Source of the DNA: Austwickia sp.
Lineage (GTDB): Bacteria; Actinomycetota; Actinomycetes; Actinomycetales; Dermatophilaceae
DNA: 64,000 nt
Assembly: GCA_016711265.1 (NCBI GenBank)
Contig: JADJTI010000006.1
Location: forward strand, 1 to 64,000
Direction of reading: 5' to 3'
In this document: one piece after another, positions 10,227-19,325 of the stretch
Layout: each line of letters opens with the position of its first letter
How positions within the stretch are numbered: the stretch's first letter is position 1
Notes under the pieces: generated by a model
The model's database searches: none
What the model was told of the DNA's origin: nothing
What the model saw: only the letters and a program-made list of their open reading frames with translations
Program-made: the position numbers and the translations under genes

Positions 10227-10675
10227 TCAGGCGACCAGCGAGGCATCCAGGCGAGCCAACTCGCGACCGACCAGGAAGGCCAGTCCGAGATCCAGCAGTT
10301 CTCCGGAGACCGGGTTGCCGTCCGGGCAACCCTCCTCGTACCGGGTGAAGACGTCTCCCAGGTACCGGATGGACACGTCGCGACCGTCTGCCAGGGGCCT
10401 GTGAGCCGGTCCATGGCCAACTGCAGCGTGAAGACCCTCCCCCGAACACCCAGGCCGGTGAGCTCGCGCGGGATGACCTCGCCGGTCACCACGTGGATCA
10501 GTTCACGATCGGCGGCGGTCAAACCGCACAGGTCGCGTGCGCCGGCGTACAACCAGCGCAAATCCCCGGTGACCGGAACCCCGAGGGTCTGGGCCGCAGC
10601 CCGGAGCAGGGGGGTGAGACCAAACGGCGCGACGGAGGACCGGGCGCTGCTGGAGGGGATAGCAGAGCTGGACAT
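10227..10675 (-). pseudogene. Small protein of unknown function with one frameshift
   Basis: An ATG at 10675 follows a good ribosome-binding site (AGGAGA). The first frame runs TPLLRAAAQTLGVPVTGDLR, then LYAGARDLCGLTAADRELIH and VVTGEVIPRELTGLGVRGRV. Around 10394-10397 a run of four G (C on the coding strand) appears to have lost one base; with five C the reading becomes DRLTGPLADGRDVSIRYLGD, then VFTRYEEGCPDGNPVSGELL and a stop at 10227-10229. The restored product is about 149 residues, soluble and acidic. I do not recognise the family. Either the gene is freshly broken or the base call is wrong. Confidence 0.6.
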
Positions 10676-10747
10676 CTCGTTCTCCTGACCGGCTCGCCGG
10701 GGGTGGCGGCCCTTCTTGCCGCACTCATCGGCAATATCAGCCCCGGC

Positions 10748-12090
10748 TTAAGCCCTTGGGCACCCTCGGAGCGACCCGAATCGAGAGCGGATCTCCGGCC
10801 CCGTCAAGGGGTCTCGGTAGCTGGGCGGCCCGGCGCATCCGGGCGTACGGCGGCAGCTCGGCAGCCCGCTCCTCACGATGGCCTCCTCGACGTCGTCTTC
10901 GACCACCAACGGCATGGGCGTGCTCGTCCGGGGTCGCAACGCAGCCGCGACATTGTTGATGATGGCCACGGCCGGAACGGCGATGAAGGCACCGAAAATG
11001 CCCCCGCCAAGGTGCTGACCGTGACCGTGGCCAAGATCGCGAGCGGGTGGATGTTGACCGCCTTACCCAGGATGTACGGGTTGAGCAGATTCCCTTCCAA
11101 CTGGATAGTCAGAAACAAGGCGATGCCCATGACCAGCGCGATCACCGGGCCGTTCATCACCAGCGCGATCGCCACCAGCACCGCCCCGGCGACCAGCATC
11201 CCCACCATGGGGATCAGTGAGCCGAGGAACAGCAGGACACCCAGAGGCACGTACAGCTCGATCTTGGCGATCATCATCACCGGCACCATGGTCAGCGCGT
11301 TGATCGCGGCCAACAGCACCGTGCTGCGCATGTAGGCGACCAGGGTCCGCCAGGCCACCATCCCGCCGTCCTGGACCTTCGCCTGGGCGTGCGCCGGGAA
11401 GAGGCTCATCACCCAGCGCCAGATCGACCCGTCGTCCAGGAGCAGGAACAGCAGCGTGAACAGGCACAGGATGGCGCCGCTGAGGATCGACAGGGCGCTG
11501 GTGGCGGTGGAGAACGCCCGCGAGGCCATGTCGCCCTGGGCGCTGATCAGCTGGTTGGAGATATCGCTGGTGATCTTGTTCAGCTGCTCCTCGGACATCT
11601 GCAGCGGTCCCTCGCTGAGCCAGCGGCTGATGTCTCGCCCGGCGTTCATCAGCTGAACGGCGATGATGTCGGTGTTGCTGGTGATCTGGGAGATGACGAA
11701 CCAGACGATCAGCGTCAGGACGCCGACCCCGACCAGGAAGACCACCGAGCCCGACATCCACCGCGGCAACCCTCGCCCGGTGAGCACGTTGGCCCCTGGC
11801 CGGAGCACAGCGCTGATCATGGTCGCCACGGTCAGCGAGATGGTCACCAGGCTGATCGCATCGAGCATCCGCCACAGCACGAACAGGGCCGCCACGATCA
11901 GCAGGAACCGGCCCGACCAGGCGGCGGCCTCCCGGACCGCGACGTCCATGCCCCCGCCGCGCGCCACCGAGGGTTCCTGCTCCTGCTCTCTGGACGGCGG
12001 GGATGAATGCGACCGGCGCAGCCGGGTGACGTGGTGCCAGGCTCGCTCGGCGAGCTCTTCGGGTCCTCTGCGCACCGCAGACACCGCCAC
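10748..12090 (-). pseudogene. AI-2E / PerM-family membrane transporter with a C-terminal frameshift
   Basis: The product is a polytopic inner-membrane protein of the AI-2E transporter (PerM, formerly UPF0118) family; members export small molecules or ions by uncertain mechanisms. From GTG 12090 there is a charged N-terminal tail with HSSPPSREQEQEP, paired membrane helices around residues 55-105 (LLIVAALFVLWRMLDAISLV), a helical soluble insert at about 140-205, and further helices including LCLFTLLFLLLDDGS and the family block ILGKAVNIHPLAILATVT. At 11001-11005 a run of five C seems one base short; adding it restores GIFGAFIAVPAVAIINNVAA, the normal family C-terminus, ending at 10748. As written the last membrane helix is replaced by junk. 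Confidence 0.75.
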
Positions 12091-12205
12091 ACCTTTCGAT
12101 GCCGACCACAGGGTCGACCAACTCCGAGGGCTGACACATCTCTTTTGGGCATGGTCTTTCTCTGTCAGGCATTGTGTCCTACCGGGCTGACAGCTCCAAC
12201 GGCGC

Positions 12206-13451
12206 TCACCGCGTGCCCTCGGTGATCGGCCAGTCCAGACTCGGCATACCCTCGGGCGGCGGCAGGATCGTCAAGGCGAGCTCCACCCGGCGAACCCGCA
12301 CCCGATCACCTTCACCCGCGCCCTCCGGTGCCAGCACGCCAGCCTCCCGGAGCTCTCTGCGGAAATCCACCAGGGACGCGTGGTCGCTGGCATCGATCTG
12401 CCGAGCAGCGTCGGCGTAGGCGGTCATCCCATGCTCACTAAAACCCGACGGATCGGTGTCCGCCCCACCGACCTGGACGGTGATGTGACCTCTGGTGGCC
12501 TGGTTGGGGGCCAGATCCACCGACGGCACCAGGTCGGAGCGGTTTTCCACGGACAGCACGCGGACGTCGTGCGGCACGGGCATTCGGGCCACCGGAGACC
12601 CGAACGTGATGACGCGTTCCACGTCGTACGCCGCGCGCACCCCGGGATGGTTCGCTGCCGCTAGCGCGGTCATCCCGCCCTGACTGTGCCCGACGAAGGT
12701 GACCCGGGCCTTCGGGTACGCCTACCGCCTCCAACGCAGCCGGGAGCGCCGCCAGTTCCGCGGTCGACAGATTGGCGGCCAGGCGCAGGTTCGCCGAGAG
12801 GTTCCGCGGGTCTGAGATGCCGTCCTCAGCACCCGGGGCCGCCCACGAACTCGTGCCGGGCAGGATCACCGTGTAGGCGTGCCGGCGCTCCCCGCCCACG
12901 ATGAACTCCCGCTCGATGACGTCGACCCGCCCGGGCCCCCCGGGACCGTCATCCTTGCGCGGCTCGACCCAGCCGGCCAGGTCACGCAACCCGTTGGGAG
13001 CCGGCCGGTCAGGCAGCACCTGCATCGGGCCCACCTCGGCGTGGCGTGGGGCGTACAGGGCGGCAACCGAGGCCGTGACCAGGCCGTACCCGACGTCCAG
13101 GCGCAGCAGGGCGACGGCTCGCTCTTCGACCTCGTCATAGGCTCGGCAGACTTGCCAGACCTCCAGGCCCAGCTGGGCCCAGGCCCCGGCCAACGCCCCT
13201 GCCAGCGACGCCACCTCCCAGAACGCTGCCGACATGGCCGCGGCCGACTGCGGCGACAGCAGCGCGGTGGTGACGATCTGCGGTTGAGCCCGCAGCATGG
13301 CCGCGGCGACCTCCCGGTGAGCGGCCATCACGTCGATGGCCACGGACCCCAGGACGGTGCCCAACCGTCGTACCGAGGCGGTGTCCACGGACACCGTCAC
13401 CCCGCCATCGACCACCAGCGGTGCATCGGGGCGGGCATCGGCCGCGCTCAT
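12206..13451 (-). pseudogene. Alpha/beta hydrolase with helical N-terminus, one frameshift
   Basis: The gene starts at ATG 13451, overlapping the stop of the upstream small gene by ATGA. Residues 1-130 are alpha-helical and alanine-rich (SVAIDVMAAHREVAAAMLRA), resembling the WXG/LXG-type helical modules that precede secreted effectors. The second half is hydrolase-like: HAYTVILPGTSSWA is a typical first strand, and after a shift near 12723 the nucleophile elbow reads KARVTFVGHSQGGMTALAAA (G-H-S-Q-G). Removing one T at about 12723 restores EAVAYPKARVTF and gives one open frame to the stop at 12206. The catalytic serine is preserved, so the lesion is single and recent or a base-call error. Substrate unknown; an esterase or lipase role is inference. 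Confidence 0.7.
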
Positions 13452-13783
13452 ACCGCCCACACCGGATTGATCAGCGAGTCGGCCACCTGGGCAGCGGTCG
13501 CCTCCACCTGGTCCGCGTGCGAGAGCACCACCAGCGCGGCGCTGTCGTAGGTACCGGCAGAGTCGGCCAGGCGCGTCACCAGGTTCGACAACTCGTCGAG
13601 GCAGACCCGTGAGGAGTTCGACTGCCAGTCGACGGCAAGCGCATACGCGCTGATCCCGCGCCCGATCGAGCGCAACTGCCCGGCCTCCCGCCGCAGGACC
13701 GCCGCAAGGTCCCGGATCTGGTGAACCACGAGGGGGACGGGTGGGCCGCCTGAGGACGCGGCCATCGTCGTATCGATGTCCAT
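13448..13783 (-). CDS. Small helical protein, WXG100-like
   Basis: The product has 111 residues from ATG 13783; a longer form to 13831 is possible but its N-terminus is proline-rich and unlikely. It is predicted all-helical with one central W-Q-S turn (ALAVDWQSNSSRVCL, residues about 48-62) between two long helices, the layout of WXG100/ESX-type proteins. The match is loose because the classical W-x-G becomes W-Q-S. It overlaps the following hydrolase gene by ATGA, so the two are translationally coupled, and that hydrolase begins with a similar helical module. A type VII-like substrate or chaperone pair is inference; no secretion genes lie in the window. Confidence 0.5.
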   Translation of the reverse strand: MDIDTTMAASSGGPPVPLVVHQIRDLAAVLRREAGQLRSIGRGISAYALAVDWQSNSSRVCLDELSNLVTRLADSAGTYDSAALVVLSHADQVEATAAQVADSLINPVWAV

Positions 13784-13893
13784 GCCCGCGAAGCTAATGA
13801 CCGGTGTCGGCCGTGGGCGCTCGTCGTGCACAGCGGTACGCCGACACCCACCCGTGCGTCGACCCCTGTGGACGACGGGATGCAGATGCCCGC

Positions 13894-14556
13894 TCAGGTC
13901 AGCTGGTACCCACTCTTGGACTCGCCCTTGCGACGTACCTTCAAGATGACGTCCCAGGCGACGTGCGACTCTTCGCCGACCACCACCTCACGGGCGAATC
14001 GGCCGGAGCGTTCCACCACATACCCGCCGGACTTGATCAGGTCCTGCAGGTCGGTCTCCAGGTCGGCGGCCGTGTACAGCACGCCGGCGTCCTGCGGGCC
14101 GCCGTACCCGTCCGTCAGGTTGCTGGAGTCGTGACCGACGACCACCAGCATGCCGTTCGCCGCCAGGGCCGCCGCACCGGCACGCACCAGGGCGGTGCGC
14201 TCGTACGAGGGCAGGTGCAGATAGCTCATCAGAACCAGGTCGTACGTCGACGTCGGCAGCTCCCAGGTGCGCAGGTCGCCCCACACCCACTCGATCGCCA
14301 GCTCTTCGCCGCGCTCCTCCTCGACCTCGGCCTCCAGGCCGGCGGCTCGCCGCAGGGCCACTTCGGAGAAGTCGACGGCGGTGACCGACCACCCGATCTC
14401 GGCGAGCCAGATGGCGTTGCGGCCCTCGCCGGTGGCCAGGTCCAGCGCCCGACCGGGAGGGTTGCCACGGACCTCCTGGACGACCCAGCGATTGGGTTGC
14501 CGGGGCCAGACGAACTCCGCACCGGAGTATCGCTCGTCCCAACCTTTCGCATCCAT
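13894..14556 (-). CDS. Class I SAM-dependent methyltransferase
   Basis: The 220-residue protein has a Rossmann methyltransferase fold: motif I is ALDLATGEGRNAIWLAE (residues about 38-54), motif II VTAVDFSEVALRRA, and motif IV YDLVLMSYLHLP. This arrangement resembles TehB/Tam-type small-molecule methyltransferases with a GxGxN glycine loop. I chose ATG 14556 because the family begins with the pattern W-D-E-R-Y right after the start; an ATG at 14592 is an alternative. It is divergent from cydA, with 435 bases between. The acceptor is unknown. Confidence 0.8.
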   Translation of the reverse strand: MDAKGWDERYSGAEFVWPRQPNRWVVQEVRGNPPGRALDLATGEGRNAIWLAEIGWSVTAVDFSEVALRRAAGLEAEVEEERGEELAIEWVWGDLRTWELPTSTYDLVLMSYLHLPSYERTALVRAGAAALAANGMLVVVGHDSSNLTDGYGGPQDAGVLYTAADLETDLQDLIKSGGYVVERSGRFAREVVVGEESHVAWDVILKVRRKGESKSGYQLT

Positions 14557-14991
14557 CGTGTGCCCGGCCTGTGGTGTCACGCTGAACCTCATCCCGCCGT
14601 GTCCCCGGAAGGTGCCTCGTCGTCCTGTCAGTGTGACGCAGCGCCGAGGCCGTTGCCCACCCAAGGAGCGTTCTGTCCACCACAGCCACCGGCCGTCGAC
14701 AGGCGGCTGCCGGCGCTGCGGATTCGCCTGCGCGGCGCCCGATTCGGGCCTGCCTCGCAATGCGGACCAGGCCCGTCCAACGCCAGCGAATTTCCAGAAA
14801 CTACCGGTGGGTAACACACTGACGTGCAACGATGTGACGAAGGCGACGGGACCAAAGTCCTGGGCCGGGGGCCTTCAGCGACCGATCCTCACGGTGGTAT
14901 GCGGCCGCGACCGGCCGCCTGCGACGACAGTCCCCGGGGGGTGGATCAACCGTCGGAAGACCCGACCCCCCGGTGCAGATTGGGAGTACCC
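14557..14991. other. Divergent intergenic region between methyltransferase and cydA
   Basis: This 435-base stretch must hold the cydABDC promoter. I see no clear Rex operator (TTGTGA-N6-TCACAA), no strong hairpin and no small gene with a ribosome-binding site. The GGGAG at 14982-14986 is the cydA ribosome-binding site. The presence of regulation by oxygen or NADH is expected for cytochrome bd but is not visible here. Confidence 0.4.
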
Positions 14992-16488
14992 ATGGACGCC
15001 TTGGACCTGGCGCGGTGGCAGTTCGCGATCACCACCGTCTACCACTTCCTCTTCGTGCCGATCACCATCGGGATGTCGGCCCTGGTGGCCGGCTTCCACA
15101 CGGCGTGGGTCCGCACGCACAACCCGCAGCTCTACCGGCTCACCCGGTTCTTCGGGAAGCTCTTCGTCATCAACTTCGCCCTCGGCCTGGTCACCGGCAT
15201 CGTCCAGGAGTTCCAGTTCGGGATGAACTGGTCGGACTACAGCCGCTTCGTCGGCGACATCTTCGGTGCCCCACTGGCCTTCGAGGCGCTGCTGACGTTC
15301 TTCCTGGAATCCACCTTCCTCGGCCTGTGGCTCTTCGGCTGGGGCAAGCTCCCCGAGAAGCTGCACGCCGCCACGATGTGGCTGGTGCACATCGGGACCG
15401 TGATGTCGGCGTACTTCATCCTCGCGGCCAATTCGTTCATGCAGAACCCGGTGGGGTTCACCTACAACCCGCAGACCAAGCGCGCTGAGATGGCCGACTT
15501 CGTGGCCGTGCTGACCAACAAGGTCCAGCTGGTGACGTTCCCGCACGTGATCACCGCGGCGTACATGACCGGCGGGGCCGTGGTGATGGCGGTCGCACTG
15601 TGGCATCTGCGCCGCAGCCGGGTCGGTGCCGACGCCGAACGCTCGGCGGACCTGCGCTCGATGTACCGCACCGCCGCCAAGGTGGGGGCCGTGGTCACGC
15701 TGATCGCCTCGATCGGCGTCGTCGTGACCGGCGACCTGCAGGGCAAGGTGATGACCGAGGTTCAGCCGATGAAGATGGCGGCCGCCGAAGCGCTGTACGA
15801 AACCGAGAGCAACGCCGGCTTCTCGATCTTCACGATCGGCACCCTCGACGGTTCCCGCGAGGTGTACTCCCTGAAGGTCCCCGGCCTGCTCAGCTTCCTG
15901 GGCACCGGTACCTTCAACGGCACCATCGAGGGCATCAGCGACCTCCGCGAGCAGATGCAGCAGCAGTACGGCGGCCAGCTGCGGACCCGCGACGACGTCA
16001 CCCAATACACCCCGAACATCCCGGCGACGTACTGGTCCTTCCGGCTGATGATGGGCCTGGGCTTCGTCGGGATCGCCATTTCGCTGCTCGCGTTGTGGGC
16101 GCTGCGGTCCCCCAAGGGCGCCACCGAGGAGGAGATCGCCACCCAGCAGACCGCCCGGTTGGCGCCCCGGTGGTGGCATCACGCGATCCTGTGGGCCCCG
16201 TTGCTGCCGCTGCTGGCCAACAGCTTCGGCTGGATCTTCACCGAACTGGGCCGCCAGCCGTGGATCGTGCACGGCCAGATGACCACCGCGACCGGGGTGT
16301 CGCCGTCGGTCAGCAGCGGCGAGGTGCTGCTGTCCATGGTCGTGTTCACCCTGCTGTACGGCGTCCTGGCCGTCATCGAGGTCAAGCTCTTCCTCAAGTA
16401 CGTCCGGATGGGCGCCGAGGCCGTCGGGGACCCCGGCGCCATCACCGTCAACCGTGACGAGGACGCTCCCCTCGTCTACGCCTACTGA
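14992..16488 (+). CDS. cydA: Cytochrome bd quinol oxidase subunit I
   Basis: CydA oxidises quinol and carries hemes b558, b595 and d, reducing oxygen to water at the membrane. The 498-residue protein has about nine membrane segments. His18 in TTVYHFLFVPITIG is the heme b595 ligand, the TFPHVITAAYMTGG histidine near 186 is the heme b558 ligand, and the GRQPW block near 420 is the diagnostic C-terminal motif. I chose ATG 14992 because it places the conserved RWQF-H segment at the N-terminus and follows a GGGAG; upstream codons in the same frame look like leader. First gene of a cydAB-cydDC cluster. The Q-loop segment around 260-330 contains the EREQMQQQYG-like acidic stretch. Confidence 0.97.
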   Translation: MDALDLARWQFAITTVYHFLFVPITIGMSALVAGFHTAWVRTHNPQLYRLTRFFGKLFVINFALGLVTGIVQEFQFGMNWSDYSRFVGDIFGAPLAFEALLTFFLESTFLGLWLFGWGKLPEKLHAATMWLVHIGTVMSAYFILAANSFMQNPVGFTYNPQTKRAEMADFVAVLTNKVQLVTFPHVITAAYMTGGAVVMAVALWHLRRSRVGADAERSADLRSMYRTAAKVGAVVTLIASIGVVVTGDLQGKVMTEVQPMKMAAAEALYETESNAGFSIFTIGTLDGSREVYSLKVPGLLSFLGTGTFNGTIEGISDLREQMQQQYGGQLRTRDDVTQYTPNIPATYWSFRLMMGLGFVGIAISLLALWALRSPKGATEEEIATQQTARLAPRWWHHAILWAPLLPLLANSFGWIFTELGRQPWIVHGQMTTATGVSPSVSSGEVLLSMVVFTLLYGVLAVIEVKLFLKYVRMGAEAVGDPGAITVNRDEDAPLVYAY

Positions 16489-16534
16489 AGCCACCCGCCA
16501 CGGGTACACGGGCAAAGGAGAGGAGGAACCTGCC

Positions 16535-17587
16535 ATGGATCTGGTGACGTTCTGGTTCATCATCATCGCGGTGCTGTGGACTGGGTATTTCGTGCTGGAG
16601 GGATTCGACTTCGGCGTCGGCATGCTGTTGCCGGTGCTGGGCAAGGGCCTGGGCCACGACCGACCCAGCGGATCAACCCCCGACCCCACCGAGGTGGAAC
16701 GGCGCAAACGGCTGATGCTGACCACGATCGGTCCCGTCTGGGACGGCAACGAGGTGTGGGTCTTGACCGCCGGAGGGGCCATCTTCGCGGCGTTCCCGCA
16801 TTGGTACGCGACCCTGTTCAGCGGGTTCTACCTGCCGCTGTTCCTGATCCTGGTGGCGCTGATCGTCCGCAACCTGGGTTTTGAGTACCGCGGCAAGGGC
16901 GACAGCGACGCCTGGCGTCGGGGCTGGGACCTGGCCATCGTGATCGGCTCCATCGTTCCCGCCCTGCTGTGGGGGGTGGCGTTCGCGAACATCGTCAACG
17001 GCGTCCCGCTCGACGCGAACATGGAGTACACCGGAAACCTGTTCACCCTGCTCAACCCGCTGGCCCTGCTCGGCGGACTGACCACGCTGGGCCTGTTCCT
17101 GACCCACGGGGCGATCTACCTGGCGCTGAAGACGGACGGCGACATCCGCACCGACGCCCGGGCGATCGCGCTCAGGACCGGGCTGGCGACCGCGGTCGTG
17201 GCCGTGGTCTTCCTCGGCTGGACCATGGCCCGGACCGGCAACGCCGCCTCCTGGGCGCTGGCCGGGCTCGCCGCGGTGGCCCTCGTGGCCGCGGTGGCGA
17301 TGATCCGCGCCGGCCGGGAAGGGTGGGCCTTCATCGGCACCGCGGCGACGATCGCGCTGGCGGTGTGGGCGTTGTTCGTGGCGCTCTTCCCGGATGTCAT
17401 GCCGGCCACCGACCCACAGTTCTCGTTGACCGCGGCCAAGGCCGCGAGCACCGAGCTCACGCTGAAGATCATGACCGGCGCGGCCCTGGTGTTCACTCCG
17501 ATCGTGCTGGCCTACCAGGGCTGGTCGTACTGGGTGTTCCGGCAGCGGTTGAGCACCAGCCACATCCCGGCGGCGGCGCACTACTGA
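16535..17587 (+). CDS. cydB: Cytochrome bd quinol oxidase subunit II
   Basis: CydB stabilises CydA and its hemes. The 350-residue protein opens with FWFIIIAVLWTGYFVLEGFD followed by FGVGMLLP, the conserved family start, and has about eight membrane segments. Another family block, GPVWDGNEVWVLTAGGA, is near residues 67-83. ATG 16535 has a strong AGGAGAGGAGG ribosome-binding site. It follows cydA by 46 bases and is followed by a hairpin before cydD, as in other actinobacterial cyd loci. Confidence 0.97.
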   Translation: MDLVTFWFIIIAVLWTGYFVLEGFDFGVGMLLPVLGKGLGHDRPSGSTPDPTEVERRKRLMLTTIGPVWDGNEVWVLTAGGAIFAAFPHWYATLFSGFYLPLFLILVALIVRNLGFEYRGKGDSDAWRRGWDLAIVIGSIVPALLWGVAFANIVNGVPLDANMEYTGNLFTLLNPLALLGGLTTLGLFLTHGAIYLALKTDGDIRTDARAIALRTGLATAVVAVVFLGWTMARTGNAASWALAGLAAVALVAAVAMIRAGREGWAFIGTAATIALAVWALFVALFPDVMPATDPQFSLTAAKAASTELTLKIMTGAALVFTPIVLAYQGWSYWVFRQRLSTSHIPAAAHY

Positions 17588-17638
17588 TCGACGGGCGCCC
17601 CGGGCCGGTGACCGGCTCGGGGCGCTGACCGGTCGATC
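17586..17638 (+). terminator. Hairpin between cydB and cydD
   Basis: An inner stem pairs GCGCCCCGGGCCGG (17595-17608) with CCGGCTCGGGGCGC (17612-17625), one wobble pair and a three-base loop. An outer stem pairs GATCGAC (17586-17592) with GTCGATC (17632-17638). No U-tract follows, so it may be an attenuator or an mRNA-stabilising end of the cydAB part rather than a full terminator. Confidence 0.55.
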
Positions 17639-17696
17639 GTTGTAGTTCGACTGTCCGAGTTTGAGATTCGCCGGCGCCTGCGGGGATGATCGGCGG

Positions 17697-19325
17697 GTGA
17701 GACCCTTCGACCCCCGACTGCTGCGGCTGGTCCCCGCGGCACGGCGGCCGGTGTTCGTCCTGGCCGCCCTGGGCGCCCTGTCCGGGGCCGCCGCCATCGC
17801 CTCGGCGTTCGCCCTGGCTGCGGTCGTGGTGGCGGTCGCCGAAGGGGCCGACCTGCTCGGGGCGTGCGTGGCCCTCGCGCTGGCCTTCGCGGTCCGCGCG
17901 GGAGCCGGCGCCGCCATCGAAGCGGTCGCCGCCGACGCCGGCACCCTGGTGTCCAACGCCCTGCGCGAGCGCGTGCTGGCGGCGTACCTGTCGTTGCGGT
18001 CACCAGAACGTGATCAGCTCGGGCCGCGCATCCTGACGCTGGCGACCCAGGGCGCCAACAGCATCGAACCGTACGTCGCGCGCTACCTGCCGACGTTGGC
18101 CTCGGCGGTGGTGCTGCCACCGCTGGCGGTGCTCGCGATGGCCGTCCTCGATTGGCCGACAGCACTCATCCCGGTCCTCACGGTGCCTCTGCTGCCGGTG
18201 TTCGCCGCCCTGATCGGGTCGCAAACGGCCGATGCTGCGGCTTCCCGGTGGGTGTCCCTGCGCCAGCTGTCGGGGCACTTCCTGGACGTGATGCGCGGCC
18301 TGCCCACGCTGGTCGGATACGGGCGGGCCGAACACCAGCGCGCCGTCATCGCCGACGTCAGCGACCGGCATCGGGTGGCCACCGTGGCCACGCTGCGGTT
18401 GGCGTTCCTGTCCTCGGCCGCGTTGGAGTTGTTGGCGACCATCTCGGTGGCGATCGTCGCGGTGGCCGTCGGCATCCGGCTGGCGAACGGCTCCATGCCG
18501 CTGGCCCAGGCCATGCCCCTGATCCTGTTGGCTCCCGAGGCCTACTGGCCGATCCGCCGGGTCGGTGGCGAGTTCCACAACGCGGCCGACGGCGCCCAGG
18601 CCCTGGCCGACATCGCCGACATCGTTGACGGCGATGACGGCGTACCCTCAGCATCCGCGCTCGCCGAGCCGCCGGCCGCCGACCGGGCGCGCGATGGCGA
18701 CGCGGTCGCGATCTTGGGGCAGGTGCGGTACCGCTACCCGGGCGCCGACCGCGACGCCGTGGCCGGCCTTGATGCCACGATCCCCCCCGGGCTCACCGTG
18801 CTGTCGGGGCCCTCCGGGGTGGGCAAGACCACAGTGCTGGAGTTGCTGGCCGGGCTGCGGCTCCCCACGGGTGGGACGGTGCAGGCGCCCCGGGCCCATC
18901 TGATGACCCAGCGTCCCTTCCTGGCCGCCGCGTCGCTGCGCGAAAACCTGCTGCTCGGAGCCCGCGCCGGGACCAGCGAGGCCGATCTGCTGCAGGCGCT
19001 GGAGGCCGTCGGCCTGGGCCGGGTCGTGCACGCGATGCCGCACCGGCTGGACACGCTGGTCGGCGACGACGGTTTCGGCCTGTCCGCCGGTCAACGAGCC
19101 AGGATCGCCCTGGCCCGCGCGGCGCTCAGCGATGCCCCCCTGGTGCTGCTGGACGAGCCGACCGCGCACCTGGACGAGATCTCCGAGCGCGTCGCGGGCG
19201 AGGTCATCGTGGAGTTGGCCCGTACCCGGGCGGTCGTGGTGGTCTCGCACCGGTTCGCCCTGCTGCGCAACGCCATACAGCACGTGGAACTGACCGAGCA
19301 GGCCAACCAGCAGGTACGACGGTGA
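17697..19325 (+). CDS. cydD: ABC exporter subunit CydD (cytochrome bd assembly)
   Basis: CydDC is a heterodimeric ABC exporter needed for cytochrome bd assembly, moving thiols (cysteine/glutathione in E. coli) or heme-related ligand to the outside. The 542-residue product has six membrane helices over residues 15-310, then an ATPase domain: Walker A GPSGVGKTT near 370, signature LSAGQRARIALARA near 465, Walker B LVLLDEPTAHLD. I chose GTG 17697 because VRPFDPRLLRLVP matches family starts; an ATG further upstream gives a non-conserved leader. The stop overlaps the cydC start by GTGA. Confidence 0.92.
   Translation: MRPFDPRLLRLVPAARRPVFVLAALGALSGAAAIASAFALAAVVVAVAEGADLLGACVALALAFAVRAGAGAAIEAVAADAGTLVSNALRERVLAAYLSLRSPERDQLGPRILTLATQGANSIEPYVARYLPTLASAVVLPPLAVLAMAVLDWPTALIPVLTVPLLPVFAALIGSQTADAAASRWVSLRQLSGHFLDVMRGLPTLVGYGRAEHQRAVIADVSDRHRVATVATLRLAFLSSAALELLATISVAIVAVAVGIRLANGSMPLAQAMPLILLAPEAYWPIRRVGGEFHNAADGAQALADIADIVDGDDGVPSASALAEPPAADRARDGDAVAILGQVRYRYPGADRDAVAGLDATIPPGLTVLSGPSGVGKTTVLELLAGLRLPTGGTVQAPRAHLMTQRPFLAAASLRENLLLGARAGTSEADLLQALEAVGLGRVVHAMPHRLDTLVGDDGFGLSAGQRARIALARAALSDAPLVLLDEPTAHLDEISERVAGEVIVELARTRAVVVVSHRFALLRNAIQHVELTEQANQQVRR

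Noticed and set aside
10400..10420. Programmed -1 frameshift in the small unknown gene
   Set aside because: The sequence at the C-run (GGC CCC TGG) is not a proper slippery heptamer and adding a single C restores a smooth reading, so an indel is simpler.
14875..16782. 635-codon open frame opposite cydA and cydB
   Set aside because: It is the antisense shadow of two clear genes with strong motifs; its translation is low-complexity and rich in His, Gly and Gln.
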